This document shows, piece after piece, positions 27,256 through 35,351 of a DNA stretch of 61,918 nucleotides. A model generated the notes under the pieces. The model saw nothing but the letters and a program-made list of their open reading frames with translations. It made no database searches and was not told the origin of the DNA. The DNA comes from Burkholderia sp. SRS-W-2-2016. Its GTDB lineage: Bacteria; Pseudomonadota; Gammaproteobacteria; Burkholderiales; Burkholderiaceae. The translations under genes were made by a program, and so were the position numbers. The DNA lies in the NCBI RefSeq assembly GCF_001931485.1, contig NZ_MSDV01000072.1, positions 1-61,918 of the forward strand. The letters run 5' to 3'. Within the stretch, counting starts at the first letter, position 1. Every line of letters begins with the position of its first letter.

Positions 27256-28200
27256 ATGCTCACAAAAAGTCGATTGATCTGTTCGAAGGCACTGACGCGT
27301 CATGCCTTGCTGGCTGCTGTCACGGCCATGGCGCTCACTGCATGCGGTGGTGGCGGGGATGGCGATCCTGCGACAGGCATTACCGGTAACGCCGATGCGG
27401 CTGGCAGCAACGCTGCGCCGGGCGCGGTGGCCGTGAGCCTGTTCGACAGTATCTTTCTGAACAGCAGCGGTTCGGGCTACTACCAGTTCGGCGCCAACTG
27501 GAACGCGGGCAAACCTGTTGCCACCGGGCGCACGTCTTTCGGTGTGAACGCCGTTTCGGATACGGTCTTCAGCGAGACAACCGCAGCTGTCGCCGGACCG
27601 TACACACAGCAGTACTACAGGGAGGGCTATATCACTGCGGAGGGTCTCTTTACATCGAACAACACGCCCTACACGGACATTGGCGACAATGCCCGCCTCT
27701 TCAGCAAAACGGCGAACGGATTTCAGTTCGGCATGAACGGCATGTCCGCGCCCCTGTACGAGATCACGTTAACGTCGCAGGACGTGTCTGGCCAGCCTCT
27801 CGGACAGGCTCTGGCAAACGACAGGGGGCCCGCGACGAATGGCCTTTACGCCCTGCTAGGGCAGGACACGACGCCCCTGCCGGCCGGCGCGCAGATGATC
27901 CAGCATACGGAAAAGGTGCTGACACCCCATCTGTGGTTCAACATTTCGACGGGCAGCAACGGCTTCAGTTCGCTTGAGCAGTTGCAGCCAAGTACAGGGG
28001 GCACGATCCAGAGTCTGGGTGGTTACCGCTATCTCGCGCCGGGTGGTGGTAGCGCGAGCTACGTCGAGTACAACGGCGCGGTCTATGCCGGCGAGTATTT
28101 CGCCGTGGGCAATGTTGAGGATGTCCAGCCCGCTGCCTATAACCGCATCGCCGCCGATTTCATCGCCCAGGAGCAGCAGCGGATCGGATTGCCGCAGTAG
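27256..28200 (+). CDS. Large lipoprotein linked to the CDI locus, unknown function
   Basis: A 314-residue lipoprotein with a good ribosome site (AAGGAG) and a lipobox ending LTAC about residue 31, followed by GGGGDGD. The mature protein is polar and beta-rich (YYQFGANWNAGKPVATGRTS, TPHLWFNISTGSN) and I know no named domain for it. It starts 67 nt after cdiB on the same strand, so it is probably the last intact gene of the CDI transcript and may assist secretion or surface display. Function unknown. Confidence 0.7.
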   Translation: MLTKSRLICSKALTRHALLAAVTAMALTACGGGGDGDPATGITGNADAAGSNAAPGAVAVSLFDSIFLNSSGSGYYQFGANWNAGKPVATGRTSFGVNAVSDTVFSETTAAVAGPYTQQYYREGYITAEGLFTSNNTPYTDIGDNARLFSKTANGFQFGMNGMSAPLYEITLTSQDVSGQPLGQALANDRGPATNGLYALLGQDTTPLPAGAQMIQHTEKVLTPHLWFNISTGSNGFSSLEQLQPSTGGTIQSLGGYRYLAPGGGSASYVEYNGAVYAGEYFAVGNVEDVQPAAYNRIAADFIAQEQQRIGLPQ

Positions 28201-28208
28201 CCGACACC

Positions 28209-28518
28209 ATGAAACGAAAGAGAAGCAGTGCACGGACTCCACGTACGAAGGACATGCTGTTGCCACTGCCTGCCGACCTGCTGCGCGATATTTCGCTGGA
28301 AGGCCATCTTGCTGTGGCCGTCTTCCGATCCGGAGAAGGGACGGGTGAGACGATGACGAGTCTGCATGCGGATGCTCTATATGACTTACTTCATGCTTGG
28401 TACGCCGTGTCCGGAAGCAGACCTCATGCTCTTTATCGAAGCTGAGGCTGTCCTGGACAACGGCATTACTGCTGCCGAACGCATCCGAATGTGGTTTGCC
28501 AAAAATAAAATTTACTGA
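28209..28518 (+). pseudogene. Small hypothetical gene broken by a one-base frameshift
   Basis: From ATG 28209 the frame codes PLPADLLRDISLEGHLAVAV, then FRSGEGTGETMTSL. At about 28361 the coding signal jumps one frame, continuing RMLYMTYFMLGTPCPEADLM, LFIEAEAVLDNGITAAERI and ending at TGA 28518. An extra base in CTGCATGCGG explains the shift. Together the halves make a roughly 100-residue protein of a type I have seen as a hypothetical in Burkholderiaceae. The C-terminal end (RMWFAKNKIY) is AT-rich and may also be truncated. Confidence 0.55.
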
Positions 28519-28549
28519 TAACGACAAGCACTCGCTGTCAGTCAGACAC

Positions 28550-28735
28550 CCGGGCATAGCATTGACCATACCGTCGACGACGTGATGCACGACCTCGCGC
28601 ATCAACTGCTGAAACAGGCCATCGTACGCGGCGCGTTCCGGGCCCATCGCGCGCAGCCTGGCGATCGTAGCGCGCATCGCGTCGTGTTCGGGGCGGCTTT
28701 TCGCGAGATGAAGCGTTATCGGACATGGCTGTTCT
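28550..28735 (-). pseudogene. Haemerythrin-like domain remnant
   Basis: Minus-strand codons read HLAKSRPEHDAMRATIARLR and AAYDGLFQQLMREVVHHVVD, the pattern of an HHE domain (H-D-A-M ... L-M-R-E-V-x-H-H-V). Where HHE proteins continue EE...P, this reads DGMVNAMPGC, so the domain is cut short. A ribosome site (GGAG) and ATG at 28727 exist but in a different frame. It is most likely a decayed haemerythrin gene; an intact one lies at 56041. Confidence 0.35.
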
Positions 28736-29024
28736 CCTCGAGGCCGGGGGGCGCACGCCGACCCTGCCGGGCGCGCGTCACGAGTCGGCTCGCGGGTTGC
28801 CACCTCCGCCATGCCCGCCGCCACCGCCGCCCGCTGTCGCCGGCCGCCGCTCATACGAGGTCAAACTTACCCGCGCGCGCGATCCAGGGGAGAATATCGG
28901 GATGGCGCGCGCGGCGCGCCCACCGGGTTTCGGTGGCGCGGCGGGCCGCGCCGAAGATTGGCAGGCGCGCTGAGCGGACTCACGCTCAGCGGCCGAACGT
29001 TATCGACTAGACAGCGGAGAAGGG
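28736..29024. other. GC-rich intergenic DNA, no gene seen
   Basis: Very GC-rich sequence with short open frames on both strands that lack ribosome sites and recognisable content. It must hold the promoter of the sulfhydrylase-family gene. Confidence 0.4.
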
Positions 29025-30266
29025 ATGGACAAACAAGGCTTTACCACCGGCATCGTTCACGGCGACCGGATCGCGGGCTCTGAGCACGGCGGCGTGCGTC
29101 AGCCGATTCATACCTCGGTGCAATACGGCTTCGAGCGCGTCGAGGATCTGATCGGCGTGTTCCAGGGCACCAAGAAAGGCGGCTTCAACTACGCGCGCCA
29201 GGGCACCCCGACCACCGCGGCGCTCGAACGCAAGATCACGAGTCTCGAACAAGGCGTCGGCACGGTCTGCTTCAGCACCGGGATGGCCGCGATCACGGCG
29301 ACCTTTCTGACGCTGCTGCGCGCCGGCGACCACCTGCTCGCGAGCCGCTACGTGTTCGGCAACACCAACAGCCTGTTCGGCACGTTGCGCACGCTCGGCG
29401 TCGAAGTGACCACCGTCGACGCCTGCTCGATCGACGAGGTGCGCGCCGCGGTGCGTCCGAACACGCGGATGGTGTTCGTCGAGACCATCGCCAATCCGGG
29501 CACGCAGATTCCCGACCTCGAAGGGATCGGCGCGCTGTGCCGCGAGCACGGCCTCGCGTACGTGGTCGACAACACGATCACGTCGCCGGCGCTGTTCAGG
29601 CCGAAGGCGGTCGGCGCGAGTCTCGTCGTCAACTCGCTGACGAAGACGATCGCGGGCCACGGCGCGGCGCTCGGCGGCGCGGTCACCGATACCGGCCTGT
29701 TCGACTGGAGCGCGTATCCGAACATCGCCGACGACTATCGCCGTTCGGCCGCCAAAGAACAGGGTCTGCTGCAAATTCGCAAGAAGGGTCTGCGCGATAT
29801 GGGCGGGTCGCTGTCGTCCGAGCAGGCGCATTCGATCGCGCTCGGCGCGGAAACGCTCGCGCTGCGCGTGAAGCAAAGCAGCGACAACGCGCTCGCGCTC
29901 GCCAGGTTTCTCGAAGGCCACCCGGCGATCGGCAAGGTGTTCTATCCGGGCTTGCCGAGCCATCCGCAATACGAGGTCGCGCAGAAGCTGTTCAAGGGCG
30001 CGTCGTGGCTACTGTCGTTCGAACTGCTGAATGCGGAGCGCATGATCGACGTCGTCAACGCGTTGCAGCTGCCGATCAAGGCGACCGGTCTCGCCGACAC
30101 GCGCACGCTGATCATTCCGGTCGCGCCGACGATCTTCTTCGAAGCCGGCGCGGAAACCCGCAAGGCGATGGGGATTTCGGACGGCATGCTGCGGCTGTCG
30201 GCGGGCATCGAAGATATCGACGATCTGCTGGCCGACTTCGCGCAGGCGCTGAAGCTGGCGGCCTGA
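29025..30266 (+). CDS. Cys/Met-metabolism PLP-dependent enzyme (cystathionine gamma-synthase / sulfhydrylase family)
   Basis: A 413-residue fold-type I PLP enzyme. The internal aldimine Lys207 lies in VVNSLTKTIAGHG, Asp182 (VVDNT) should pair with the PLP nitrogen, and FNYARQGTPTTAALE (about 54-68) plus CFSTGMAAI (82-90) are family hallmarks. It acts in transsulfuration or direct sulfhydrylation of activated homoserine or cysteine substrates; MetB-, MetZ- and MGL-like members cannot be separated by eye. It stands alone with its own ribosome site (GCGGAGAAGGG). Confidence 0.85.
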   Translation: MDKQGFTTGIVHGDRIAGSEHGGVRQPIHTSVQYGFERVEDLIGVFQGTKKGGFNYARQGTPTTAALERKITSLEQGVGTVCFSTGMAAITATFLTLLRAGDHLLASRYVFGNTNSLFGTLRTLGVEVTTVDACSIDEVRAAVRPNTRMVFVETIANPGTQIPDLEGIGALCREHGLAYVVDNTITSPALFRPKAVGASLVVNSLTKTIAGHGAALGGAVTDTGLFDWSAYPNIADDYRRSAAKEQGLLQIRKKGLRDMGGSLSSEQAHSIALGAETLALRVKQSSDNALALARFLEGHPAIGKVFYPGLPSHPQYEVAQKLFKGASWLLSFELLNAERMIDVVNALQLPIKATGLADTRTLIIPVAPTIFFEAGAETRKAMGISDGMLRLSAGIEDIDDLLADFAQALKLAA

Positions 30267-30297
30267 CGCCGGCGCGCATCGAGCGCACGGAGCGCAC

Positions 30298-30360
30298 TGA
30301 TCGCGCCCAGCGCGATCAACCGCGCTAACCGCGCTAACCGCGCTAACCGCGCTAACCGCG
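30298..30360. repeat. Hairpin followed by 9-nt tandem repeat
   Basis: TGATCGCGC (30298-30306) and GCGCGATCA (30310-30318) form a perfect 9-bp stem 31 nt after the sulfhydrylase-family stop. Four copies plus a part copy of CGCGCTAAC follow directly (30321-30360). The last copies overlap the TAG stop of the opposite-strand gene, so the array sits exactly between two convergent genes. Confidence 0.8.
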
Positions 30361-30600
30361 CGGTTCGCCGAGCCGCTCGATCGCTTCGAGCCGCGCCAGC
30401 AGGCTGCGGACCTGCGGTTCGAGCGCCGGCGAGATCGCCGCGTTCGCGACGACGCGCGCGCGCCAGTACTCCGGCAAGGTCACGACCGTGGTTTGCCAGT
30501 CGGCTCGCTGGCTGTGCGCCAGCTGTTCGAGGCGCAGCACCACGGCGCCGATGTGTGCCAGATCCTTTGCCGCGTCGTTGATATTGCGCACGGATTTCAC
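30352..30600 (-). CDS. Conserved small hypothetical protein
   Basis: An 82-residue protein starting at GTG 30600, chosen because GGAGAG lies 7 bases upstream. It begins KSVRNINDAAKDLAHIGAVV and is mostly helical and charged, with WQTTVVTLPEYWRARVV in the middle and a Leu-rich C-terminal helix (RSLLARLEAIERLG). No membrane segment. A longer frame to 30699 exists, but its N-terminus looks non-coding. Family not recognised. Confidence 0.55.
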   Translation of the reverse strand: MKSVRNINDAAKDLAHIGAVVLRLEQLAHSQRADWQTTVVTLPEYWRARVVANAAISPALEPQVRSLLARLEAIERLGEPRG

Positions 30601-30695
30601 TGAATTGCTCTCCACGTTTGTGCCTGTCGCGAGCGGGCGGATGGCCATGCCGCCCGTTCGCGCAGCGTCGCGAGGGCAGTCGGCCGGCGCGCCGG

Positions 30696-30893
30696 TCAAC
30701 GTTCCCGCATCATGTTTCGCAGAAGGGATTCGCCGTGATTCGTCACGCGCGGGCGATGCACGCCCGACGCGCTGTGCTCCATTGCCACCAGTTGCAGGTC
30801 GAGCAGTGCGCTGAACTCTGCGCGGGTGACATCGGTCTGGTCGGGCGACGCCCTGACCAGCATCAGTACCGCAAATTCGTGGGGGCTCAGCAT
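30696..30893 (-). CDS. Small hypothetical protein (winged-helix-like, 65 aa)
   Basis: A 65-residue protein with a good ribosome site (AGGAGA) before ATG 30893. It reads MLSPHEFAVLMLV, DVTRAEFSALLDLQLVAME and RPRVTNHGESLLR. The pattern helix, helix, then R-x-x-V-T-x-x-G-x-x-L-L recalls small winged-helix proteins (residual MarR-like wing), but it is too short to be sure. It precedes the 82-residue gene and may be co-transcribed. Confidence 0.55.
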   Translation of the reverse strand: MLSPHEFAVLMLVRASPDQTDVTRAEFSALLDLQLVAMEHSASGVHRPRVTNHGESLLRNMMRER

Positions 30894-31361
30894 GTCGTCT
30901 CCTGAAGTTTTTAATTACGTGCGGAACCTCCAGGTTCGGGGCGCCGGTGCTGTTTTTCTGTTTCCTGCCGGCTCACGCGTTATCTCAAAATGCGGGGTCA
31001 AGAATACGCTGGGGGCGGTGCCCGCGTACATCGGCGGCCGATGTCCGTAACCCGTGCTCAGCGGACAGGTTGATGGACGCTGGGACAGCGTTGCTTCGGC
31101 GCGTTTTTCGCGGCCCTGGTGGGGCCGGCGGCGGCGCGCCGGCGAGGGCCTGTCCGAACCGCGAGCGTTCCGGACAGAGGCAGTTCGCGCGATGCGGCGA
31201 GGGCGGATAAAAGGCGGCGACTTGCGCATCTGGAAGTGCCACCATACCGTTCGTGTAAGTCGCGAATAAACGCTCCCGAAGTGCCCGCTTTGCGGCCGCA
31301 ATCCGATTCGCGCCGCCCCCGGGTGCCAGTCAACCAGTCGCCTTAGCGCAGGAGGACAGCA
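30894..31361. other. Long intergenic region upstream of hmp
   Basis: 468 bases without a supported gene; open frames here lack ribosome sites and host codon bias. It contains TGTCCGTAA at 31042, a 9-mer that recurs in other gaps of this window. The hmp ribosome site (GCAGGAGGAC) is at its right end. I see no clear NsrR or FNR operator. Confidence 0.5.
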
Positions 31362-32576
31362 ATGCTTACGCAGAAAACAAAGGACATCGTCAAAGCCACC
31401 GCGCCGGTTCTCGCCCAGCACGGTTACGCGATCATCTCGCGCTTCTATACGCGGCTGTTCGAAGCGCATCCGGAGCTGAAGAACGTATTCAACATGGCGC
31501 ATCAGGAGCAGGGGCAGCAGCAGGAGGCGCTCGCGCGCGCGGTGTATGCGTACGCGGAGAACATCGAAGACCCGGGCAGCCTCGCCGCGGTGCTGCGCAA
31601 TATCGCCAACAAGCACGCGAGCCTCGACGTGAAGCCGGAGCACTATCCGGTGGTCGGCGAACATCTGCTCGGCGCGATCAAGGAAGTACTCGGCGACGCC
31701 GCGACCGACGAGATCATTTCCGCGTGGGCGCAGGCCTATGGCAATCTGGCCGACGTGCTGATGGGGATGGAAAGCGAACTGCGCGAGAGCCGCGGCGCGC
31801 AACTCGGCGGCTGGAACGGCTGGCGCACTTTCGTCGTCAAGGACAAGCGGCCGGAAAGCAGCGTGATCACGTCGTTCATTCTCGAGCCGAAAGACGGCCA
31901 GCCGGTCGCCAACTTCGAGCCGGGGCAGTACATCGGCATCGCGGTGGACGTGCCCGCGCTCGGCCTGCAACAGATTCGTCAGTACAGCCTGTCCGATATT
32001 CCGAATGGCTACACGTACCGCATTTCGGTCAAACGCGAGGACGGCGACGCGACGCGGCCGCCCGGCTATGTGTCGTCGTTGCTGCACGAGCACGTGAGCG
32101 TCGGCGACGAAGTGAAACTCGCCGCGCCGTTCGGCACGTTCTATATCGACGTCAACGCGACGACGCCGCTCGTGCTGATCAGCGGCGGCGTCGGCCTGAC
32201 GCCGATGGTCAGCATGCTCAAGCGCGCGATTCAGGACCCGCGGCGCCAGGTGGTGTTCATTCACGGCGCGCGCAACAGCGCGGTGCATGCAATGCGCGAC
32301 CGTCTGCGCCAGACCGCGGCGACGCACAAGAACTTTCGCGCGATCGTGTTCTACGATTCGCCGCTCGATACCGACGTGCAGGGCGCCGATTACGATCAGG
32401 CGGGTTTCGTCGATCTGGGCAAGCTGCGCAACGACATTCTGCTGCCCGACGCCGACTATTACATCTGCGGACCGGTGCCGTTCATGCGCATCCAGCACGA
32501 TGCGTTGAAGGCGCTCGATATTCACGAGTCGAAGATTCACTACGAGGTGTTCGGGCCGGACCTGTTCGCGGAGTAA
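31362..32576 (+). CDS. hmp: Flavohaemoglobin, nitric oxide dioxygenase
   Basis: A 404-residue cytoplasmic enzyme that turns NO and O2 into nitrate with NAD(P)H. The globin domain (1-140) has the B10 Tyr29, Gln53 and proximal His85 (NKHASL). The ferredoxin-reductase-like part follows, with the FAD motif RQYSLSD near 206-212 and the NAD site GGVGLTPMVSML near 274-285. The C-terminal YYICGPVPFM and YEVFGPDLF are typical. Length equals the family norm. It is monocistronic. Confidence 0.96.
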   Translation: MLTQKTKDIVKATAPVLAQHGYAIISRFYTRLFEAHPELKNVFNMAHQEQGQQQEALARAVYAYAENIEDPGSLAAVLRNIANKHASLDVKPEHYPVVGEHLLGAIKEVLGDAATDEIISAWAQAYGNLADVLMGMESELRESRGAQLGGWNGWRTFVVKDKRPESSVITSFILEPKDGQPVANFEPGQYIGIAVDVPALGLQQIRQYSLSDIPNGYTYRISVKREDGDATRPPGYVSSLLHEHVSVGDEVKLAAPFGTFYIDVNATTPLVLISGGVGLTPMVSMLKRAIQDPRRQVVFIHGARNSAVHAMRDRLRQTAATHKNFRAIVFYDSPLDTDVQGADYDQAGFVDLGKLRNDILLPDADYYICGPVPFMRIQHDALKALDIHESKIHYEVFGPDLFAE

Positions 32577-32650
32577 CGGCGCCGGGGAGCCCGGGCGGCG
32601 CGTGGCGACCATGCCCGATAACGGCTGGTCGCTTTTTTTTGCCGGCCGAG

Positions 32651-33334
32651 TCAGGATTTGCCGAGTTCCTCGCGCGGCGGATAAACCCCCGCGAGCCGCG
32701 CAATCAGAATGGCCACGAAGAGCGCGCCGACAATCTGTTCGACTACGCAGACTCCGCGGGCCTGACGGCTGAGCGGCGTGATATCGCCGAAGCCGGTGCT
32801 GGTGAGCACGGTGAAACTGAAATAGACGAGATCGTAGAACGTCAACGACGCGGCATTGCCGAATAGCGCGAACGAGCCCGCGTAGAAGTACGCGATCAGG
32901 GCATAGAGAAACGACCAGAACACGGCGATCAACAGATAGGCCGAGGCGGCGCCGAATAGCTTGTCCGCGGTCATCACCTCGCGACGGAACACGTAGCGCA
33001 GCAGATAGGCGATCGTCGTCGCATAGAGCAAGGCGCCGAACGCCCACGATTTCGCCATCGCATGCGGATCGGTGCCCGCGATCGCAATCCATTGATACGC
33101 CAGCGCCGGCATGCCGAGCAGCACGGCGATCGTGAACGACAGCGTCGATCGCCCCACCGACGCGACGGCGGCAATGATAATAAATGCGTTCGCGCAGTTG
33201 ATCGCAAAACGTCCGATCGGAGTCGGTTCGACGAAAGGCGCGGCGCAGATAAAAAGCATCAGCACGATAAACAGATAAAAGCAGCGCTGAAAAAAGATCC
33301 TGCCGAAAAACTCACTGACATTCCGGATCACCAT
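32651..33334 (-). CDS. Potassium-channel-like membrane protein (Ion_trans_2)
   Basis: A 227-residue protein with about six hydrophobic segments; the last two flank a pore loop whose filter reads TSTGFGD (near residue 186) instead of the usual TVGYGD. The first four helices lack the Arg ladder of a voltage sensor. GFGD filters are known in some K+ channels, so selectivity for K+ is likely. The C-terminus is short with no RCK/TrkA-N domain. It converges on hmp. Confidence 0.75.
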   Translation of the reverse strand: MVIRNVSEFFGRIFFQRCFYLFIVLMLFICAAPFVEPTPIGRFAINCANAFIIIAAVASVGRSTLSFTIAVLLGMPALAYQWIAIAGTDPHAMAKSWAFGALLYATTIAYLLRYVFRREVMTADKLFGAASAYLLIAVFWSFLYALIAYFYAGSFALFGNAASLTFYDLVYFSFTVLTSTGFGDITPLSRQARGVCVVEQIVGALFVAILIARLAGVYPPREELGKS

Positions 33335-33652
33335 GATTTCATCTTCGTTATAGAAACCGCATGTTAGGTCCGGTTGCGCTTCGTCTTATCCCGCCACGTT
33401 GCCCGCCAGTTCGTATCCGCCCGCGCGGATCGATACGCGCGGCGGCGGATGTCGAGAACCCCCTTTGAATTACAGAATTACTGCGTGTCGTTGCGGGAGG
33501 TGGTTTCAATATAGTCAGTACACCAGTGGTTTTCCACGACTCCCTGAAAATGCAGCCGCCGCGACGGCTCCGTATACCTAAACTGAAACGCGCAGACGGT
33601 CGCAGCAGCATCCCCGTGACAGGCAGACAGGTTTGAACGAACGGAGAGTGTC
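33335..33652. other. Intergenic promoter region between channel and GNAT genes
   Basis: 318 bases between divergent genes. It includes the 34-nt element at 33504-33537 that is also found at 38437. The GNAT ribosome site (CGGAGAG) is at the right end. No gene seen. Confidence 0.5.
33504..33537 (+). promoter_or_regulatory. 34-nt element shared with 38437-38470
   Basis: TTTCAATATAG..CAGTA...TG.TTTTCCAC matches the element upstream of the SYLF-domain gene at 27 of 34 positions without gaps. It lies 115 nt before the GNAT start. The AT-rich AATATAG part could be a -10-like box, and the TTTTCCAC end a factor site. Confidence 0.55.
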
Positions 33653-34105
33653 ATGGCAAGCATCGAGTTCGGCTTCGCGACGGTTTCGGATCTCGATGAC
33701 CTGCTGGCGCTCTACGCGGTGCTGCGACCGCAATATCCCGCCTATGCCCGCGGAGAAGCGGAAAAAGCGCTGGCAAGCCTGCTCGGCCAACCGCACCTCC
33801 GGCTGATCGTCGCGCGGCTCGACGAGCGCGTGGTCGCCACCTGCCGATTGGCGCTTCTGGCGAATATCGGACGCGCGAGCAGGCCGATTGGACTGCTCGA
33901 ATACGTGGTGACCGCCGGGCAGTTTCAGCGCAAAGGCATCGGACAACAAATGCTGGCGTTCGCGCTGGACGTCGCGTGGCATCTGGACTGCTGCAAGGTC
34001 GTTCTACTGTCGGGCACGCAACGGGATCTGACTCACATGCTGTATGAAGAACTCGGATTCCGGGGCGACAGGGAGCATGGTTTTATCATTGACGCGCCTT
34101 TCTGA
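33653..34105 (+). CDS. GNAT family N-acetyltransferase
   Basis: A 150-residue acetyl-CoA-dependent transferase. Motif A, the acetyl-CoA loop, reads LEYVVTAGQFQRKGIGQQML (about 82-101). Other family parts are FATVSDLDDLLAL at the N-terminus and HMLYEELGFRGD near the end. Ribosome site GGAGAG. Substrate unknown; the shared upstream element with an envelope protein hints at stress control. Confidence 0.85.
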   Translation: MASIEFGFATVSDLDDLLALYAVLRPQYPAYARGEAEKALASLLGQPHLRLIVARLDERVVATCRLALLANIGRASRPIGLLEYVVTAGQFQRKGIGQQMLAFALDVAWHLDCCKVVLLSGTQRDLTHMLYEELGFRGDREHGFIIDAPF

Positions 34106-34178
34106 ATGAAGATTGCCGGGCATGGGCGAATAGACGAATGGGCGCATGGACGAATAGAAAAATTCCGGCCGGCGGATC

Positions 34179-35351
34179 TCAGCGCGGCAAAGACGCGAGA
34201 TCTTCCTCGACGAAACGCAGGATCGTCTCCGTCAGCGCTTCCCGTGGATAAGCGTTCTGCGTGACGAAGAGTGCGCCCACGGTCGGATGGGTCCGCGCAA
34301 TCGGCACCGCAATCGCCCAGTGATCCGCATTCACGTACGCGAGCAAGGCACTGCCGGGCACGATCTGATCGTAGAAGATGACCTGACTGTCGTTGCGCGT
34401 ATCGATGCGGGCGAGTTTGTCATAGCTCGATTCGAGAATCGACGAGATGCGGGCCGGCTGCGGATATGTCGCAATGGAGTAGGTGTGTAGATCGGCCGGA
34501 AGAGGATGCTGCGCGAGCCACGCCCGGCGCGTGGCGGGCCGCAGACTCTGCACCGCGCCGCCGTCGCCTTCGGTGCACTGAGCGCCCGGAAAGTACTGCA
34601 AGAGTTCCGCGTGATACTGCTCGACGTCGTTGGCGAGCGGCGACCCGCCTACCGCGCCGGCCACACTGACGAACGCCGCGACGCGGCTGTGGATCTCCGG
34701 ATAGGCGACCAGCGCTTCCATGATGTCGGGCGTGCCCTTCGAGTAACCGATCAACACGAGACGCGCAGCCCCCGGCTGCGCGGGCATCGCCATTACCGCA
34801 TCGCGAATCTCGCGCGCGTTATGCGCGGAACTCGATAACGCATCGACCTGAAGCACCGTCGCGTCGTAACCGAACTGGCGCAAATGCGCGGCGACGCTGC
34901 CGGGCGGATCGAGCCACGCCTTGAAGCAGTCGTAACCGATACCGGCGACGATCGCCGCGACCAGGTGCCGGCCGGATTGACCCAACTCGACCGGTCGACC
35001 GGAGCCGGCCGGCTCGCTACCCACGCGCGTGAGGGCGTCTTCGCAGGGCCGGTAGTCGGGCAGCCCGGGTCCGCGAGCCGCGAGCACCGCGCAATAGATT
35101 TCGCGAAAGCGTCCCCGGTCGTCGTGCACGCCGGCATAGGAAGCGGGGACCAGCACCAGCGGCGGCGTGTCGGTCGAATACGGGACCAGCGGTTTGCTCG
35201 CGCACGCGCCGAGCGCGACACACAGCGCAATCGGCGCAATCGGCGCAAGCGGCGCGACGCGGAGCGCGGCGTCCCGCAACGCGCGAAGCGCGCGGGCATG
35301 CGTGCGCCGCCGCTCACTTCGCGAGTCGGCGCACGGATCACCGGCGTTCAT
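34179..35351 (-). CDS. Lipoprotein with alpha/beta-hydrolase domain
   Basis: A 390-residue protein. The N-terminus is basic, then hydrophobic, with a lipobox (ALGACASK) about residue 50. The mature part is an alpha/beta hydrolase: nucleophile elbow GYSKG (Ser in LVLIGYSKGTPD), preceded by the HNAREIRDAV helix, with a late DHWAIAVP that could supply the catalytic His. Its start overlaps the end of the upstream lipoprotein gene by 14 bases, so it is the last of a three-gene overlapping operon. It might be a lipase/esterase working at the membrane; substrate unknown. Confidence 0.7.
   Translation of the reverse strand: MNAGDPCADSRSERRRTHARALRALRDAALRVAPLAPIAPIALCVALGACASKPLVPYSTDTPPLVLVPASYAGVHDDRGRFREIYCAVLAARGPGLPDYRPCEDALTRVGSEPAGSGRPVELGQSGRHLVAAIVAGIGYDCFKAWLDPPGSVAAHLRQFGYDATVLQVDALSSSAHNAREIRDAVMAMPAQPGAARLVLIGYSKGTPDIMEALVAYPEIHSRVAAFVSVAGAVGGSPLANDVEQYHAELLQYFPGAQCTEGDGGAVQSLRPATRRAWLAQHPLPADLHTYSIATYPQPARISSILESSYDKLARIDTRNDSQVIFYDQIVPGSALLAYVNADHWAIAVPIARTHPTVGALFVTQNAYPREALTETILRFVEEDLASLPR

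Noticed and set aside
30298..30360. CRISPR-like array.
   Set aside because: Nine-base units without spacers; it is a simple tandem repeat. No CRISPR array or cas gene was seen in the window.
30947..31346. Small plus-strand open frames upstream of hmp.
   Set aside because: Arg-rich, no ribosome site, no host codon bias.
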